Shown here piece after piece: positions 1 to 9,900 of a stretch of 64,000 bases of DNA. Under the pieces are notes generated by a model. It worked only from the letters and a program-made list of their open reading frames with translations, searched no databases and was not told the origin of the DNA. The position numbers were made by a program, and so were the translations under genes. Every line of letters starts with the position of its first letter. The first letter of the stretch is position 1. Source of the stretch: Ligula intestinalis (lineage: Eukaryota; Platyhelminthes; Cestoda; Diphyllobothriidea; Diphyllobothriidae); assembly GCA_036362985.1 (NCBI GenBank), contig JAYGXS010000001.1, forward strand, positions 48,953,450 through 49,017,449. Direction: 5' to 3'.

Positions 1-2
1 TC

Positions 3-611
3 AAAAACGTATCGGAAGCAGTCGGCCGCCTTCTCGCACCACTTGGAGTTGGAGTCGCACACAGGCCGGAGGCAACCATAAGGCGTCAGATAATGAAGCC
101 GAAAGACCCACTGCCACGGCAAGAAACATCCGGGGTCGTCTACAGGATCTGGTGCAGTTGCAGTCAAAGCAACTATGTCGGAGAAAATGGCAGACTTCTG
201 AAGACGCGAATTGCCGAACACGCGGCTGCAGTGCGGCGAAATGATGCCAATTCTCAATTTGCGGCTTATTCGACGAGACCCGGCCACACCTTCAAATTTG
301 ATGAGGCCAAAATTCTCGCAAGAGGTCATAATCGAGTGAGCCGAGAACTACTTGAGTCATGGTTCACGGGCCCCCAATCCATCAACAAGTGCAACGATTT
401 GCCCAATCCATATTCAATCCTGAGATTCAATGTGGCCAAAGCAAGCCGTCACTTGAGGAATGGGCAGGCCACCGCCTCATTGTACGCCAACACCGGGGAG
501 CCAGACGGCCGAGCAATCATCATGCCCGAGCTCACCGCCCGTGACGAAAGTTCAACAGGTCAGAGCCCGCGTGCCGTCAAACAAGCAGTCCACGCACAAG
601 AAGGCAATTAA
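3..611 (+). CDS. PLE GIY-YIG endonuclease, C-terminal part of the RT-EN polyprotein (5' partial)
   Basis: This is the endonuclease domain that lets a Penelope-like element nick target DNA for reverse transcription. The frame is open from base 3 to a TAA at 609-611, giving 202 residues without a stop. The internal ATG at 93 is not the true start, because the upstream codons (KNVSEAVGRLL, then VGVAHRP) match the usual RT-EN linker also seen at 4434-4500. The GIY part is VVY at residues 45-47. The YIG part is YVG at 58-60, followed by ENGR where ETGR is usual. EH is at 72-73, RELLESW at 114-120 carries the catalytic Glu, and SIN at 126-128 carries the conserved Asn. It is the best preserved endonuclease reading frame in the window. 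Whether the upstream RT is intact cannot be seen. Confidence 0.85.
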   Translation, partial: KNVSEAVGRLLAPLGVGVAHRPEATIRRQIMKPKDPLPRQETSGVVYRIWCSCSQSNYVGENGRLLKTRIAEHAAAVRRNDANSQFAAYSTRPGHTFKFDEAKILARGHNRVSRELLESWFTGPQSINKCNDLPNPYSILRFNVAKASRHLRNGQATASLYANTGEPDGRAIIMPELTARDESSTGQSPRAVKQAVHAQEGN

Positions 612-698
612 CGTTAATTGTCGCTGTATGCTTGCAGTAATGACTGTGTCCTATAAATACTGCAAACGTCTGTGCACACTTAACCTTTCTGCTACTCA

Positions 699-742
699 TG
701 TCTCTGATGACGAATCCGCGACGGATATCGAAACGTCAGGCA
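699..742 (+). ncRNA. Minimal hammerhead ribozyme, PLE type
   Basis: Stem I is UGUCU (699-703) paired with AGGCA (738-742). CUGAUGA is at 704-710 and stem II is 712-729 with a small loop. GAAA is at 730-733. The palindrome ACGU (733-736) and C737 then form stem III and the cleavage site. One extra base (C711) separates CUGAUGA from stem II, and the same insertion is present in every copy here. With no loop in stem III, a single molecule cannot close it; two molecules can pair through ACGU. This fits the small dimeric hammerheads known from Penelope-like elements. Both core boxes match consensus; stem II carries one bulged A. Confidence 0.72.
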
Positions 743-754
743 AATAAACATATT

Positions 755-801
755 GTCCCAGCGATCGAGTCTTCTTCTTCCTCTCAATTGCTTCCTGGGA
801 C
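755..801 (+). other. Conserved 3'-end hairpin of PLE
   Basis: The 7-base arms GTCCCAG (755-761) and CTGGGAC (795-801) are perfectly complementary and enclose a pyrimidine-rich loop with CTTCTTC. The equivalent arms in other copies differ in sequence but still pair (4984-5030, 44368-44414, 53022-53064). This suggests an RNA structure near the 3' end that the reverse transcriptase may recognise. That role is inferred. Confidence 0.6.
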
Positions 802-825
802 ACGGATGTTCGCTTGTTTTGGCAA

Positions 826-1665
826 GTCTGAGATACAATTGTTCTGCTGCTACTGCACATATGTACAAATAGGGAACTCGAAGGAATTTTACCTTCATAT
901 CCCTCACTGTACTACTTGGTTTTCTTTAAAATACTCAACTGATGTGAGTTCTTTACCCTATTAGAAAATTGAGTACTGAGAACCCTTTGACTTCTTTAAA
1001 CGCTGTTTAGGTTAAAAAGCAAGCGCGATTCCAGGCTTTATTCAGTAAGCACGTCGAGATCATAGCGAACTGAATTGCAATGTACGTTAAGCAAACCTTA
1101 CCTTATTTCAGTCTAACTTGCGGACCCTAACCAGGTGTGGCTAATGCATGTACTTGGCACCCAACATTATATAAACTTGAAGGAATCTGGCTGCAGTGCG
1201 TTATATTCAGATGACTAAAGGATAATCGAGGAATATTGAACGACTCCATATTCAGGTGCAGGATCAAAGTAGTCTAGAAAAACATACCATTTACAGCAGT
1301 GACTGCCCCAATGATAAATAACCAAACGACTATTACTTACATTCGCAATTTTTTAATACAGTCGTCTTAGTTTCAAGGAGAAAAATGATCAAACTTTTTT
1401 TTAAATATACAGACCGTTCTTCCTTATTAGCATCAACGTTTATCAACGACCTTATTATATGCTTGTGAGCCAAGAGCCGTAAGGGGTAGAACTACGTCTG
1501 ATGGTCCGCATTGTGTGTAAGCAGTATGCTTTGGGTCGTTCTGACGAACGGAAGATAGTGGGTCAACGATTATCTCATGAATTAGACATCAGTGCCCCTT
1601 ATCACATGGATAGCAAATAACAGGGTTGAGACAGCCTGGCGTTTGCGTCTCCATCAGGTCCCCCC

Positions 1666-1698
<33 letters not shown>

Positions 1699-2840
1699 CC
1701 AGAGTCTGTCTCAGAGCGCCTCAGGAGGGGCTCTGACTCAGCTCGACGGTCTCACACAGCCACATTAGTGAACTCCCGAAACCTCCGAAGTCGTAGGCAC
1801 AACCGGCATAATTTATCCACACTGCCATTAGGCTCGCCACAGACTTGTCGGTACCGTTTCCAACACCTTTTTTTAGAACAGGCTTGCTGGGACGCAGGCG
1901 ACATGCTGGTCTTCCAGAGCCCTCAGAGGTCCTCGCGGTGGGAATGGAGTGGAGACTCCGGGGCGCAGCAGCTGGGGCCTTTGTCTCCCACACCGTTTGA
2001 TAGCGCGGATACGGGGGAGGGCGTAGGCGGGTGACTTTGCGTTTTCCCGCTAACGTGGGCGGTGGCGGCACCGATGACAGAGGCACCGTGACATACCGAC
2101 AAAAGTCGGGCAGATGATGATTGGGTGGTTGGAGGGGGGGGGGGCAGGCATGTGTCGATAAGGCAACACTTCACCCCTAAACACGAGGTAAAGGGGGTGG
2201 GGCGGACGAGATTCGCATGACGATGATAGCCGATAGGCTGAGGGGGCGGAGATAAGTGATACTTTGAGAAAGAACGGCACAAAACAGGGAGAGAGAGAGG
2301 GACTATTTATTTTTGCCACTACTTCAGTTTTACGAAACATCCCTGGCTAAATGAATTAGCAACGATGCAAAGCTCTGCAATCGCCAGCGATACGAACAGT
2401 ATCGGTATCTTATGGTCTTGCAACAGGTAAACAATAGCATGCAAACTCAAATTTGGCATTTCACTCAGGCGCAGCTACGCTAGATAGCACTCCAGTTCTG
2501 CGTCTAGGATTAAGTTCAAATTGTGGGAACTGTGCCAAATTGGTGGCTTACTAAATGAAGCGATAACCCTACGGGAAAAGGTCCTGGTTCCTTTTTTAAA
2601 TACACGTACAGTCGAACGCGAGAAATCGCAAAGCATTCCTGTTGCGTCTCCCGAGGTCGTAAAGCAGTAAAAAAGGAGAGTTCTTAAACGGAAGACATAT
2701 ATTGGTTGAGAAACTACTATTAGCTAATTCAAAATAGTCAATTTTCATTGAAAGCTAAACTTTCATATAATGGCTATCCTGCAACCTATTAAGATAAAGT
2801 TGAATAGAAAGGCTCTTGAATATAATTCCTAGTTAATTCA
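826..2840. other. No gene seen; GC-rich low-complexity stretch
   Basis: No recognisable coding region. A run of 29 C lies at 1668-1696 and 11 G at 2134-2144. Between 1700 and 2300 the DNA is richer in GC than its surroundings and open on both strands in overlapping frames up to about 120 codons, with proline/serine-rich translations typical of low complexity rather than genes. Confidence 0.5.
1668..1696. repeat. Poly-C tract, 29 bases
   Basis: An uninterrupted C homopolymer, preceded by CCCCCCGT. Shorter C or G runs occur at 2134-2144, 17618-17630, 28312-28321, 34429-34439 and 36660-36673. Confidence 0.95.
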
Positions 2841-2862
2841 AAAATGCATGACACGATTTGGT

Positions 2863-4958
2863 GGACTCGTTGCCGATTCCCTCGAAAGAACAACATCGAC
2901 GCTAGCAAAAGCGCAACAGGAACAAAAGCGCAAGAGCTTAGACTAGAAGTTCGGAAAATTGAAACTGCAATCGAAAACAAACGAACAGGTGGTACACAAC
3001 CTATCGTCTAGGCAGTTGACGGAAATAGAACTAAACATGCTGAGCCATGAAACCAAATTTAATACGGCAGATGCTAAGCCAGCCGAATTTATCGCAGCAC
3101 TGGAAGCCATGCTAGTACGAACTAACGCAACCGACGAGGTTAAGCACACAGTGCGCCAGAAAGTCACCCTCCTATTCATGACGAATAGGCCCACCAATAA
3201 CATGTCACAAGCGGAAGAAGAGGTGATAAAGATATTAAAAATGAACGAAGAGATAAAAGTGCTCCCGGCTGACAAAGGAAGAGCAACGGTCGTGATGGAC
3301 CGTAGCGATTAAAACGCGAAAGCGTAAGCTCGTCTCGATGACCAAAAAACCTACAAACCCACGCCTTCCTCACAGGCTAAATCACTGATCAACCAGCTAA
3401 CTAGTCTCCTGAACAGGCTCCGACTAAGCAGCGTGATGTCGTTAGACGAATGGCGACAAACCAAACCAACCGACACAGCACTGGCTTGATTTTACGGATT
3501 GCCCAAAATCCATAAGTCCAACGTTCCACTCCGGCCAATCGTGGCATTGAAAGGCAGTCCTACTTACAACCTATCTAAATGGATTTAACGAAAACTAACT
3601 TTCGCCTCGAGGGCTCGACGACCTCAATCAATTCCACCTCCGAATTTCTAGCCACTATCCGGGGCAGAACGGTTCAACCGGATCAAACCATGGTACCTGT
3701 TGATGTCGGTTCACGATTTAAATCTGTACCTCCGGACCTGGCACGCGACGTCCTACGCAAACGACTCAAAGAGGAAAACGATGAATCGACGGTTCCTCTA
3801 AAAATTGACCAGCTCATGCAACTCTCTGTTTCCTGCCAAATAAAAATTTTTCACATTCAATGGTCAAACATACGAACAGACCAAAGGGACGCCGATGAGA
3901 TCCCCAATTTCCAGTCTCATCGCAGAACTGGTCCTACAGGAGCTGGAAAAAGTCGCCTTCAACCAATTTGAGCCTGAATTTTGGTGCCGATACGCGGACG
4001 ACACTTTCATTCTAATCGAATGAAGCAGGCTAGCCAACTTCCAAAACCTGCTTAACGATATCTTCCTTTACATCCAATTCACAATGGAGGATGAGAGTAC
4101 CGGACAACTACCGTTCCTGGATGTCCTCGACTCGCGCAGACCCAACGGGGAACTTAGCACCACGGTTAACAGAAAGGTGAATAACACGACCCAGGTGCTC
4201 AGCTTCCATTGCAACCACCCAATAATGCATAAACGTGGCTGTATTCGAACACTATTTCAGAGAGTGAAGACGCGCTACAGTGAACCGGAGGGACGAGTGC
4301 AAGAATAACGACATCTTCGGGACCAGCTGGCTAAGAATGGATACCCGAACAGCTTCATCAACCGCTGCCTCTGAATGCGCCCACGGGGAACAAACTAAAG
4401 GGATCACCAACGCTCTGGCACCCTCGACCGTACATCGAAAACGTGTCAGAAGCAACCAAACGTATCGCTGCAGAGCTCAGCGTGGGTATTGCTCATCGCC
4501 CGATAGCTACCATGGGTGTACGTATTATGCAAATCAAAGACTCACTGGATGTAGGTGAGCAGTCTGGCGTCATTTATCAGGTGCTATGTCGCGACTGTTC
4601 TTGCTACTATAAAGGGCAGACCGGGCGACGACTTAGCACGCGAAGAACTGAGCACAAATGAGCATTGCGGAAAGGCGATCCACAGTCCCAGATCGCTACC
4701 CACACTTTGGAAGAAGGCTATGAATTCGACTTCTAGAACACACAGATAATGGCACGAGCCAGTAATAAGACGGGACGCGAACTGCTGGAGGCCTGGGTGT
4801 CAGATCCTAACTCCACAAACAGGCAGGTGGATAAACCGCCCTGGTACTTTGTCATCCGTGCTTGTGACCAGAAACCAGGGCCCAGTTACTCTACAAGCAT
4901 GCGGTCCACCACGTCAAGGTCACACGCCGTTTACTTTGAAGATGGCTTCTCGTGTTGA
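2863..4958 (+). pseudogene. Broken PLE reverse transcriptase - GIY-YIG endonuclease
   Basis: Reading through the breaks, 2947-3312 gives the N-terminal block (VHNLSSRQLTEIELN, then VLPADKGRATVVMDRSD just before the first RT motifs). LPKIH at 3499-3513 and PLRPIV follow, then a frame change near 3580. 3579-3840 holds the fingers/palm part, with DVGSRF where DVVSLF is usual. 3850-4308 resumes in another frame with a KGTP motif, the catalytic YADD at 3991-4002, and LPFLDV. 4443-4958 is the linker and endonuclease, with VIY, YYKGQTGR in place of YVGETGR, and RELLEAW. In-frame stops include 2944, 3310, 3325, 3487, 3586, 4021, 4306, 4659 and one near 4731. Several changes hit key residues, so no function is expected. 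Confidence 0.88.
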
Positions 4959-5030
4959 GCCGAAAGGTCAGAATAAAACTATCGTTCCAGAGATCGCATC
5001 TTCCTCTCCCGTACAACAAGAACCTGGGGC
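4937..5030 (+). ncRNA. Degraded hammerhead plus 3' hairpin of PLE copy D
   Basis: In the position of the ribozyme, the GGC...GCC stem II (4944-4961) and GAAA (4962-4965) remain. The CUGAUGA box has decayed to a TGAAGA-like sequence and stem III reads AGGU, no longer a palindrome. The hairpin arms GTTCCAG (4984-4990) and CTGGGGC (5024-5030) still pair through two G-U wobbles. Confidence 0.5.
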
Positions 5031-5050
5031 ACACATATTCGCTTCCATTC

Positions 5051-5849
5051 GTGAAATACAAAAACGTTTTCCAATAAATTTTCCACTTAAAAAGGAGTTG
5101 GATGTGGCATTTTCCTGGCACAGTTCATATTCCTGCATCCTTTTTCAATTATCTTGACAGAGAACATCTGCAACTGCTCCCTGTGAGTAGTCTCAGTAGG
5201 CATATAATGGTACTCTTTAGTGTACGGCGAATAAAATCGTCATCCTGCTTCCTTGTGGACATTTTTTAGGCCGCCCTGCTTATTTATGGATAACAGTATT
5301 ACCCTTAATAATGCGCGAGAGAGCGGCCATACTTGTACTGAAAACACTTGCTAACGACTCACGTGGTACCCCATTTGCAGCAAATTTCAGTACTCGTTCA
5401 TAGACAATTGCAGGTGAAACCTGCTTGGGCATTTTACACATAAGACGTGACAGAGAAAACGGACGCCATGTGACGGGCGTTCGTATACGTGCTTGTCTAC
5501 TGTTCGTATTATCGACGTGGTGAAAACCACCACTGAATCAGTTTATTACGGTGTTTTATGGTACAAAACAACAACTTTGCAAAACCACCTTCTTTAAACC
5601 TAATCCACACATCCTTTTTTTAGAAAATAGTGCGATTTTCCATACTTGCATTAGTTTGTTTTCATGAACACGAGGCGAAATTTTCCGTTCCCAGGAAAGG
5701 TATAGTAATGAAGTGTCTGCCTTATATTTATGTTATTTCACAGTAATACACGCAAAACAAGAGGTTTTGATCCCTAGCGATCAAAAGCTTAGGCCATCCC
5801 TCGGATATCAAGAAATGTTGGATTTTATGCAGATTATATTGCTAGCAAA
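5051..5849. other. No gene seen
   Basis: AT-rich DNA without a recognisable protein, RNA or repeat. The 107-codon frame that begins here at 5713 runs into short repeat 1 and is treated as chance. Confidence 0.4.
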
Positions 5850-6125
5850 GACAAAGGAGACTGAAATGAACACTTCTGGCTTATTATCCATCGTCAGTGA
5901 AGCATATTCAATACCAAGTAGTACACTACCCGATGTTTTAACTGCGACCTTTTCCATCAGATTCGAACGCTCTAACCATTTAGCCACGAGCTCGTTGTCT
6001 TGCCGGTTACGGTCGGAAGATGTTGACCCTCATTGATGAACGTTCACCGACTGCAAAGAAAACTCTCTTCTTCTACTCTGCCTTGGCCCTCATTTCTCGA
6101 GCAGCCGTAGCTACTATTAGTCTCA
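5850..6125 (-). repeat. tRNA-derived short repeat 1, copy C
   Basis: On the minus strand a tRNA-like A box (GTGGCTAAATGGTTAGAGCG, near 5968-5990) is followed at once by a TTCGAATC B-box-like sequence, so the anticodon region is missing. The flanks align with 21125-21350 (minus) and 27085-27260 (plus). Shared words include the head around CCGGCAAGA...GAGCT and a tail that ends in a CCAGAA...CATT motif. This is the plan of a SINE. It has no visible A-tail. Confidence 0.6.
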
Positions 6126-6350
6126 AAAGTTAGTTTTGCACAAATTCACAACACCGAAAAATCAAAAGCAGTCCATAATCGTCAATGACTACATTGTCGA
6201 CATTGGTGATAAATGTCCTTGGAAAATTTGTTAAATTTGACTGCTTTCAAAACGGCGCTAGCGTCGTGCACTGATGACCTCATTTGTGGTTATCATAAAC
6301 AATCAGAAATAAATATCGGTTTATAATGGGCGAAGTAGGCCAACAGACGT

Positions 6351-6362
6351 ATATATATATAT
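6351..6362. repeat. Short TA microsatellite
   Basis: Six TA/AT units directly read in the sequence, in otherwise unremarkable DNA. Confidence 0.8.
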
Positions 6363-6507
6363 AATTACATGTGAATGAAGGAGGGAAAAAATGACGGCGA
6401 CCACATTAACAATAGACATTAATCATACTGTTTGTTGAAAATTTGATCTCGAACTTTCATGATTTTAAGGAAAAGGCATTCTTTGGGAAATTAGTAAGTT
6501 TACCGAG

Positions 6508-6548
6508 TAAATTTTCGACACTGGATCACCAGTTCGTCGTCAGACTTG
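6508..6548 (-). ncRNA. Minimal hammerhead ribozyme, PLE family 2
   Basis: On the minus strand, stem I AGU/ACU encloses CUGACGA (6543-6537), one extra C, a stem II hairpin (6535-6517) with a GG/CC-rich centre, and GAAA (6516-6513). The following AAUU would form stem III only between two molecules. The core matches the hammerhead consensus. The same unit occurs twice at 29219-29258 and 29841-29881. Confidence 0.62.
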
Positions 6549-6629
6549 AGAAAAATTTGGGAACAACAGTAAGCATTTCAAATTGCTCATACAGTTATAT
6601 AGTGATTTGGTGTGGGCGTTAATTGGGGG

Positions 6630-6980
6630 TTACAATTTGCGTAACATCGTAATGGACATGATTAACAGTCGCAATGGCGTAATGACTAATTGGCAACTGT
6701 AATTTGAGTCAGTTCGGGGTAAGTCCAAGTTATTCGGTGTGGATGCTAATTGCGGTTCATGTTGGTCCATGTTTGTAGGCTGCAGTCTTCCCCACCTTTC
6801 TACGAGGTGTTTGTACACTCCAGCTAACTCGATACGCCGGTTGATGCATGAATCATCGGAGTGCATGGCCTCAAGAAATTCTCGGCCTTTGCTGGAGGGG
6901 CAAACTTCAACGATGCGTGTTTTGTCCCATGCAAAGTTATGTCCTGTATCAAGGTAATACATAGCCACTTCGGAAAAACA
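6630..6980 (-). pseudogene. GIY-YIG endonuclease C-terminal fragment, PLE family 2
   Basis: The minus-strand frame reads EVAMYYLDTGHNFAWD, then KGREFLEAMHSDD and CINRRIELAGVYKHL. GH.F.W, REFLEA (catalytic Glu) and INR (conserved Asn) are the C-terminal half of a PLE-type GIY-YIG domain. The GIY and YIG strands themselves are missing because the copy is truncated. The frame runs on to a stop at 6630 through sequence that is probably 3' untranslated. A second, frameshifted copy lies at 29480-29700 with nearly the same residues. Confidence 0.75.
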
Positions 6981-6985
6981 ATCTA

Positions 6986-9900
6986 CAATCTACTGTACGT
7001 ACGTACTGCTAAACGATGTTTTGGCTGCTGAACGAACCAAATTTCATCGAACGAATAACAAATAATTTCTGGAGCACAACATATCAATAGTTTGAGTCCA
7101 GGGTTTTGCTTAACAAGACTTACTAAGGGTCTTTCGATACTGTTGCATCCTACAAACAGCTAATTCAAATAAGTCGCAAGTTCCACGAAGCATACGTTTG
7201 ATTGCCAGAACGGCAGTTCTGCAACAAACCTCTTAAAATATCTGGTGGAACGTAAAATAGAAAAGTTCCTTTTCGACAAACATTCACCGAACGGGAAATT
7301 CGTAAAAAATAATGCTCCAAAAATCGCTATGCATCAGGTGGAACCTCAATTAGGACTGCAGCTTACGATTAACGATATATATATGCAAGGCCCCAAATAC
7401 GTACGCTTGCAGCGTGCCCCCGTAAAGAGACGAATACCACCTTACTTGCTGGAACCCTGTTAGCTTAACTTATAAAGTACCTTATCTGTCTCTCGGTTAA
7501 TCCTACCTGCAAAATACACCACAACCACATATATTTCTACTGGAGTACAGAAGGTAACAAATATAGATAAGTCTGGGAAGCTACTGTTTGCGTAGAAGTT
7601 AAATTTAAGTTACTCCGAGAAAATATGTTTTCGACATTAAATTAGCCCAGTAACAGGCTCACTTGCATAGCGTGTTAAGAGCATGGTAGTCACATTTTTT
7701 CATAAATAGTTTTTTTGAACTAACCATGATTTCCACAAACTAAATCTCATGGCCTCTATCCTCAAGTAGTTGGCAGCTACAGAGTACAAGGTGAGAGATC
7801 ACATCATAACCTGTCCCTGGCCGATGGGTTCAAGCTCCATTCTACGTTCGAAGCCCTACGATGAAACGAAGAAGACCGAACATGGACTCTCATAGTACCA
7901 CGAAGACTTCAGTGAATGAAGAACATGAATTCACCTACTGTGCTTTTATCTTCAAGGTAAAAGTTCGGTAAGAGGTTTGGATCAAACGTACCGACTGAAA
8001 AGGCACGTGGCACGTGGCAATGTAAGGCACGTGACAATGTAACAAATCACAGAAAGGGTAAATATTATCGTGTCCTGAGCCCAAACTAACGCTAACCTAA
8101 AGGTTTACGGTAACCCTTAATGCAACTTTAGCCCTAACGTTTGCTCCAACCTTGCCCTAATTGTAACCTTGATCGCAACAATAAACCAAATTCCCCTGGA
8201 ATTAAGCGCATAGCCACATGTATTAGGAGTCGTTTTTGGTCCACTGGCCTGCAGAGGGCGTCATATGAACGTTATCTTAACTGAAGTTTTTCTTGCATTT
8301 GACCAATAATAGTTCCGTGCCTCCTCCTTGTACTAGACTGCAAATGCATTTTCGGCGACAACATACAAATGGACACTAATTTTTGTCTTCCTGGCGTAGG
8401 CTATTAAAAACTCTGTCACGTTTTATGTCGTTTGTTTAACAAAAAGACCATTTAACACCTCACCTTACTCATGCGCCTCTTATTCCCATTGTCAGTCGCT
8501 TTCATCTTTTGCGTTTTACATGGACTCTACGACTAAAGTTGTGTCTCCCGGGGGAGCAAAAAACCGTCTGAGTTAAAAGGGGTCACTATACATTGATACT
8601 TTTCAGCGCAACGACCGTAAAAATTTATACCTGCTCCTTCCTTACATCAAAAAGGACTTTAAACTCAGGAGACATTCTGGAAGCCATGCCACCACCCTGG
8701 CTCCTCTATGCTTCACTATTTGATGCCAATAAATCTTGTGTCAACATCCTTTTTGAAAATGTCGGCATCCGGTGACGGGATAGGGCAGCAAGTATGACTC
8801 CCGCCGCGTAAACTTACGCTTTTTGCTCGCTAGTCTTGAAATGTTACAGACAGTGCTTCAATGGAGAGCGACGAGTAGGAAGTAGAACAAGGCAGTCTTT
8901 GTCCCCACATCCAATCACACTTCGGTATACCAGCCGCCTCATTACTCCCCTGTTCCAACGTCTTTCCAGTCCTTAGTATACCTGAGGGGTGGGGGATACC
9001 CGCATCGGACAGAGGCCATAATACCGCTGACTTAAGTGGGCATGCCAGCGTGACTGAGGTTTGCGTTTTCAATCTAGGCGGGAGCTACTTTGAAGCATAC
9101 TTAATACTTAACCTCATTCAGGCCTGTAACTATGCTTTTTTTGTCCAGCACGGGACAGCTACAGAAACCTGTTTCGAGTTTCTACCTTCCCAGGCCTTTT
9201 TAAAAATTTTAGCTGGACACGAAATTTGACATATATTTTACTCTAAAGCTCTCAATGATCACTTATTGGACTTTAACTGAAGTCGTGTGATCCCACCTCA
9301 TGAAATTATCAATTAAATGAAATATAAATTTGTTGAGGGAAAACCTATATCAATAATTTACTTTGTGCTATCGTAGCAGCTCTGGAAAATCTGCGACTTT
9401 TTGCAATGATTTTTAACTGCTGTGTCATTAAAAACACTTTTTCTCAAATACAACACCAAAAATTATTTAAAAATTATAATCCTAACGCGACACAAGTGGC
9501 GAGATGTTTGATGGCGCAGAAAATTGAAGACTGGCGGTCTCGCCTCTGGATAGTGACATGCAGTCGTCGTTTGTCGTGTAAATGGTTTTAAAAAGGCAAA
9601 GTTGGTCGCAGTACATTTGATGCATTTTTGATTGTATTAAAACAGCTGTTTGACGTCATAAGTATCAGTATATTTGAGGGAGATGTAGATAGGTTACCTT
9701 TGACTTCCCTTTTTGTATATGGGCGTTGGAGTATCAGAAAATTAGTATCTCAGAGTATTGCCGAAGCCAAATGACATGAGTCAATGAGGTGGAACATAGT
9801 TAAAACGAACAGGCAATGAAAAAACTGCTTGTGGGAGGGTATAACGGGGGAACTTTTTCAGGAGAAAAAACCCACTCTTGGGGGAGGGTCCAAAGTGTCA

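Larger units (their letters stand above)
1..825 (+). mobile_element. Penelope-like element, 3' portion (copy A)
   Basis: The 3' part of a Penelope-like retroelement runs in from beyond the left edge of the window. It holds, in order, the linker between reverse transcriptase and endonuclease, a GIY-YIG endonuclease, a 3' untranslated region with a hammerhead ribozyme (699-742), an AAATAAA-like stretch, and a hairpin (755-801). Related copies sit at 44344-44962 and 52998-53735 on the other strand. All of these end near the same TTGGCAA-like sequence, so the 3' boundary is placed at about 825. The 5' end and any target duplication lie outside the window. Confidence 0.85.
2863..5050 (+). mobile_element. 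Penelope-like element, longest copy (copy D)
   Basis: An element spanning most of a PLE polyprotein: an N-terminal conserved block, reverse transcriptase, RT-EN linker, GIY-YIG endonuclease, a degraded hammerhead (4937-4975) and the 3' hairpin (4984-5030). The 3' end lies near 5050 by comparison with the other copies. The 5' end is uncertain, because coding similarity fades before 2863 and no terminal repeat or target duplication was found. Many stops and frame changes show it is dead. Confidence 0.85.
6436..6985 (-). mobile_element. Penelope-like element family 2, 3' fragment
   Basis: A minus-strand fragment with the last part of a GIY-YIG endonuclease (6630-6980), a 3' region and a hammerhead (6508-6548). 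It is closely similar along its whole length to 29165-29700, including two copies of a GTGTGGGC...TAATTG motif about 127 bases apart (6610 and 6737). The element is cut off on its 5' side near 6985 inside the endonuclease domain. No target duplication is evident. Confidence 0.78.

Noticed and set aside
1721..2340. Overlapping open frames of 88-121 codons on both strands
   Set aside because: They lie in GC-rich low-complexity DNA, overlap in several frames, and translate to proline/serine-rich strings with no family resemblance.
7200..7463. Plus-strand frame open for about 87 codons without ATG, preceded by CAG
   Set aside because: No second exon, no recognisable protein, and length within chance expectation.
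8085..8180. Possible interstitial telomere array (CCCTAA-like)
   Set aside because: Units are too irregular and few; better described as a degenerate minisatellite.
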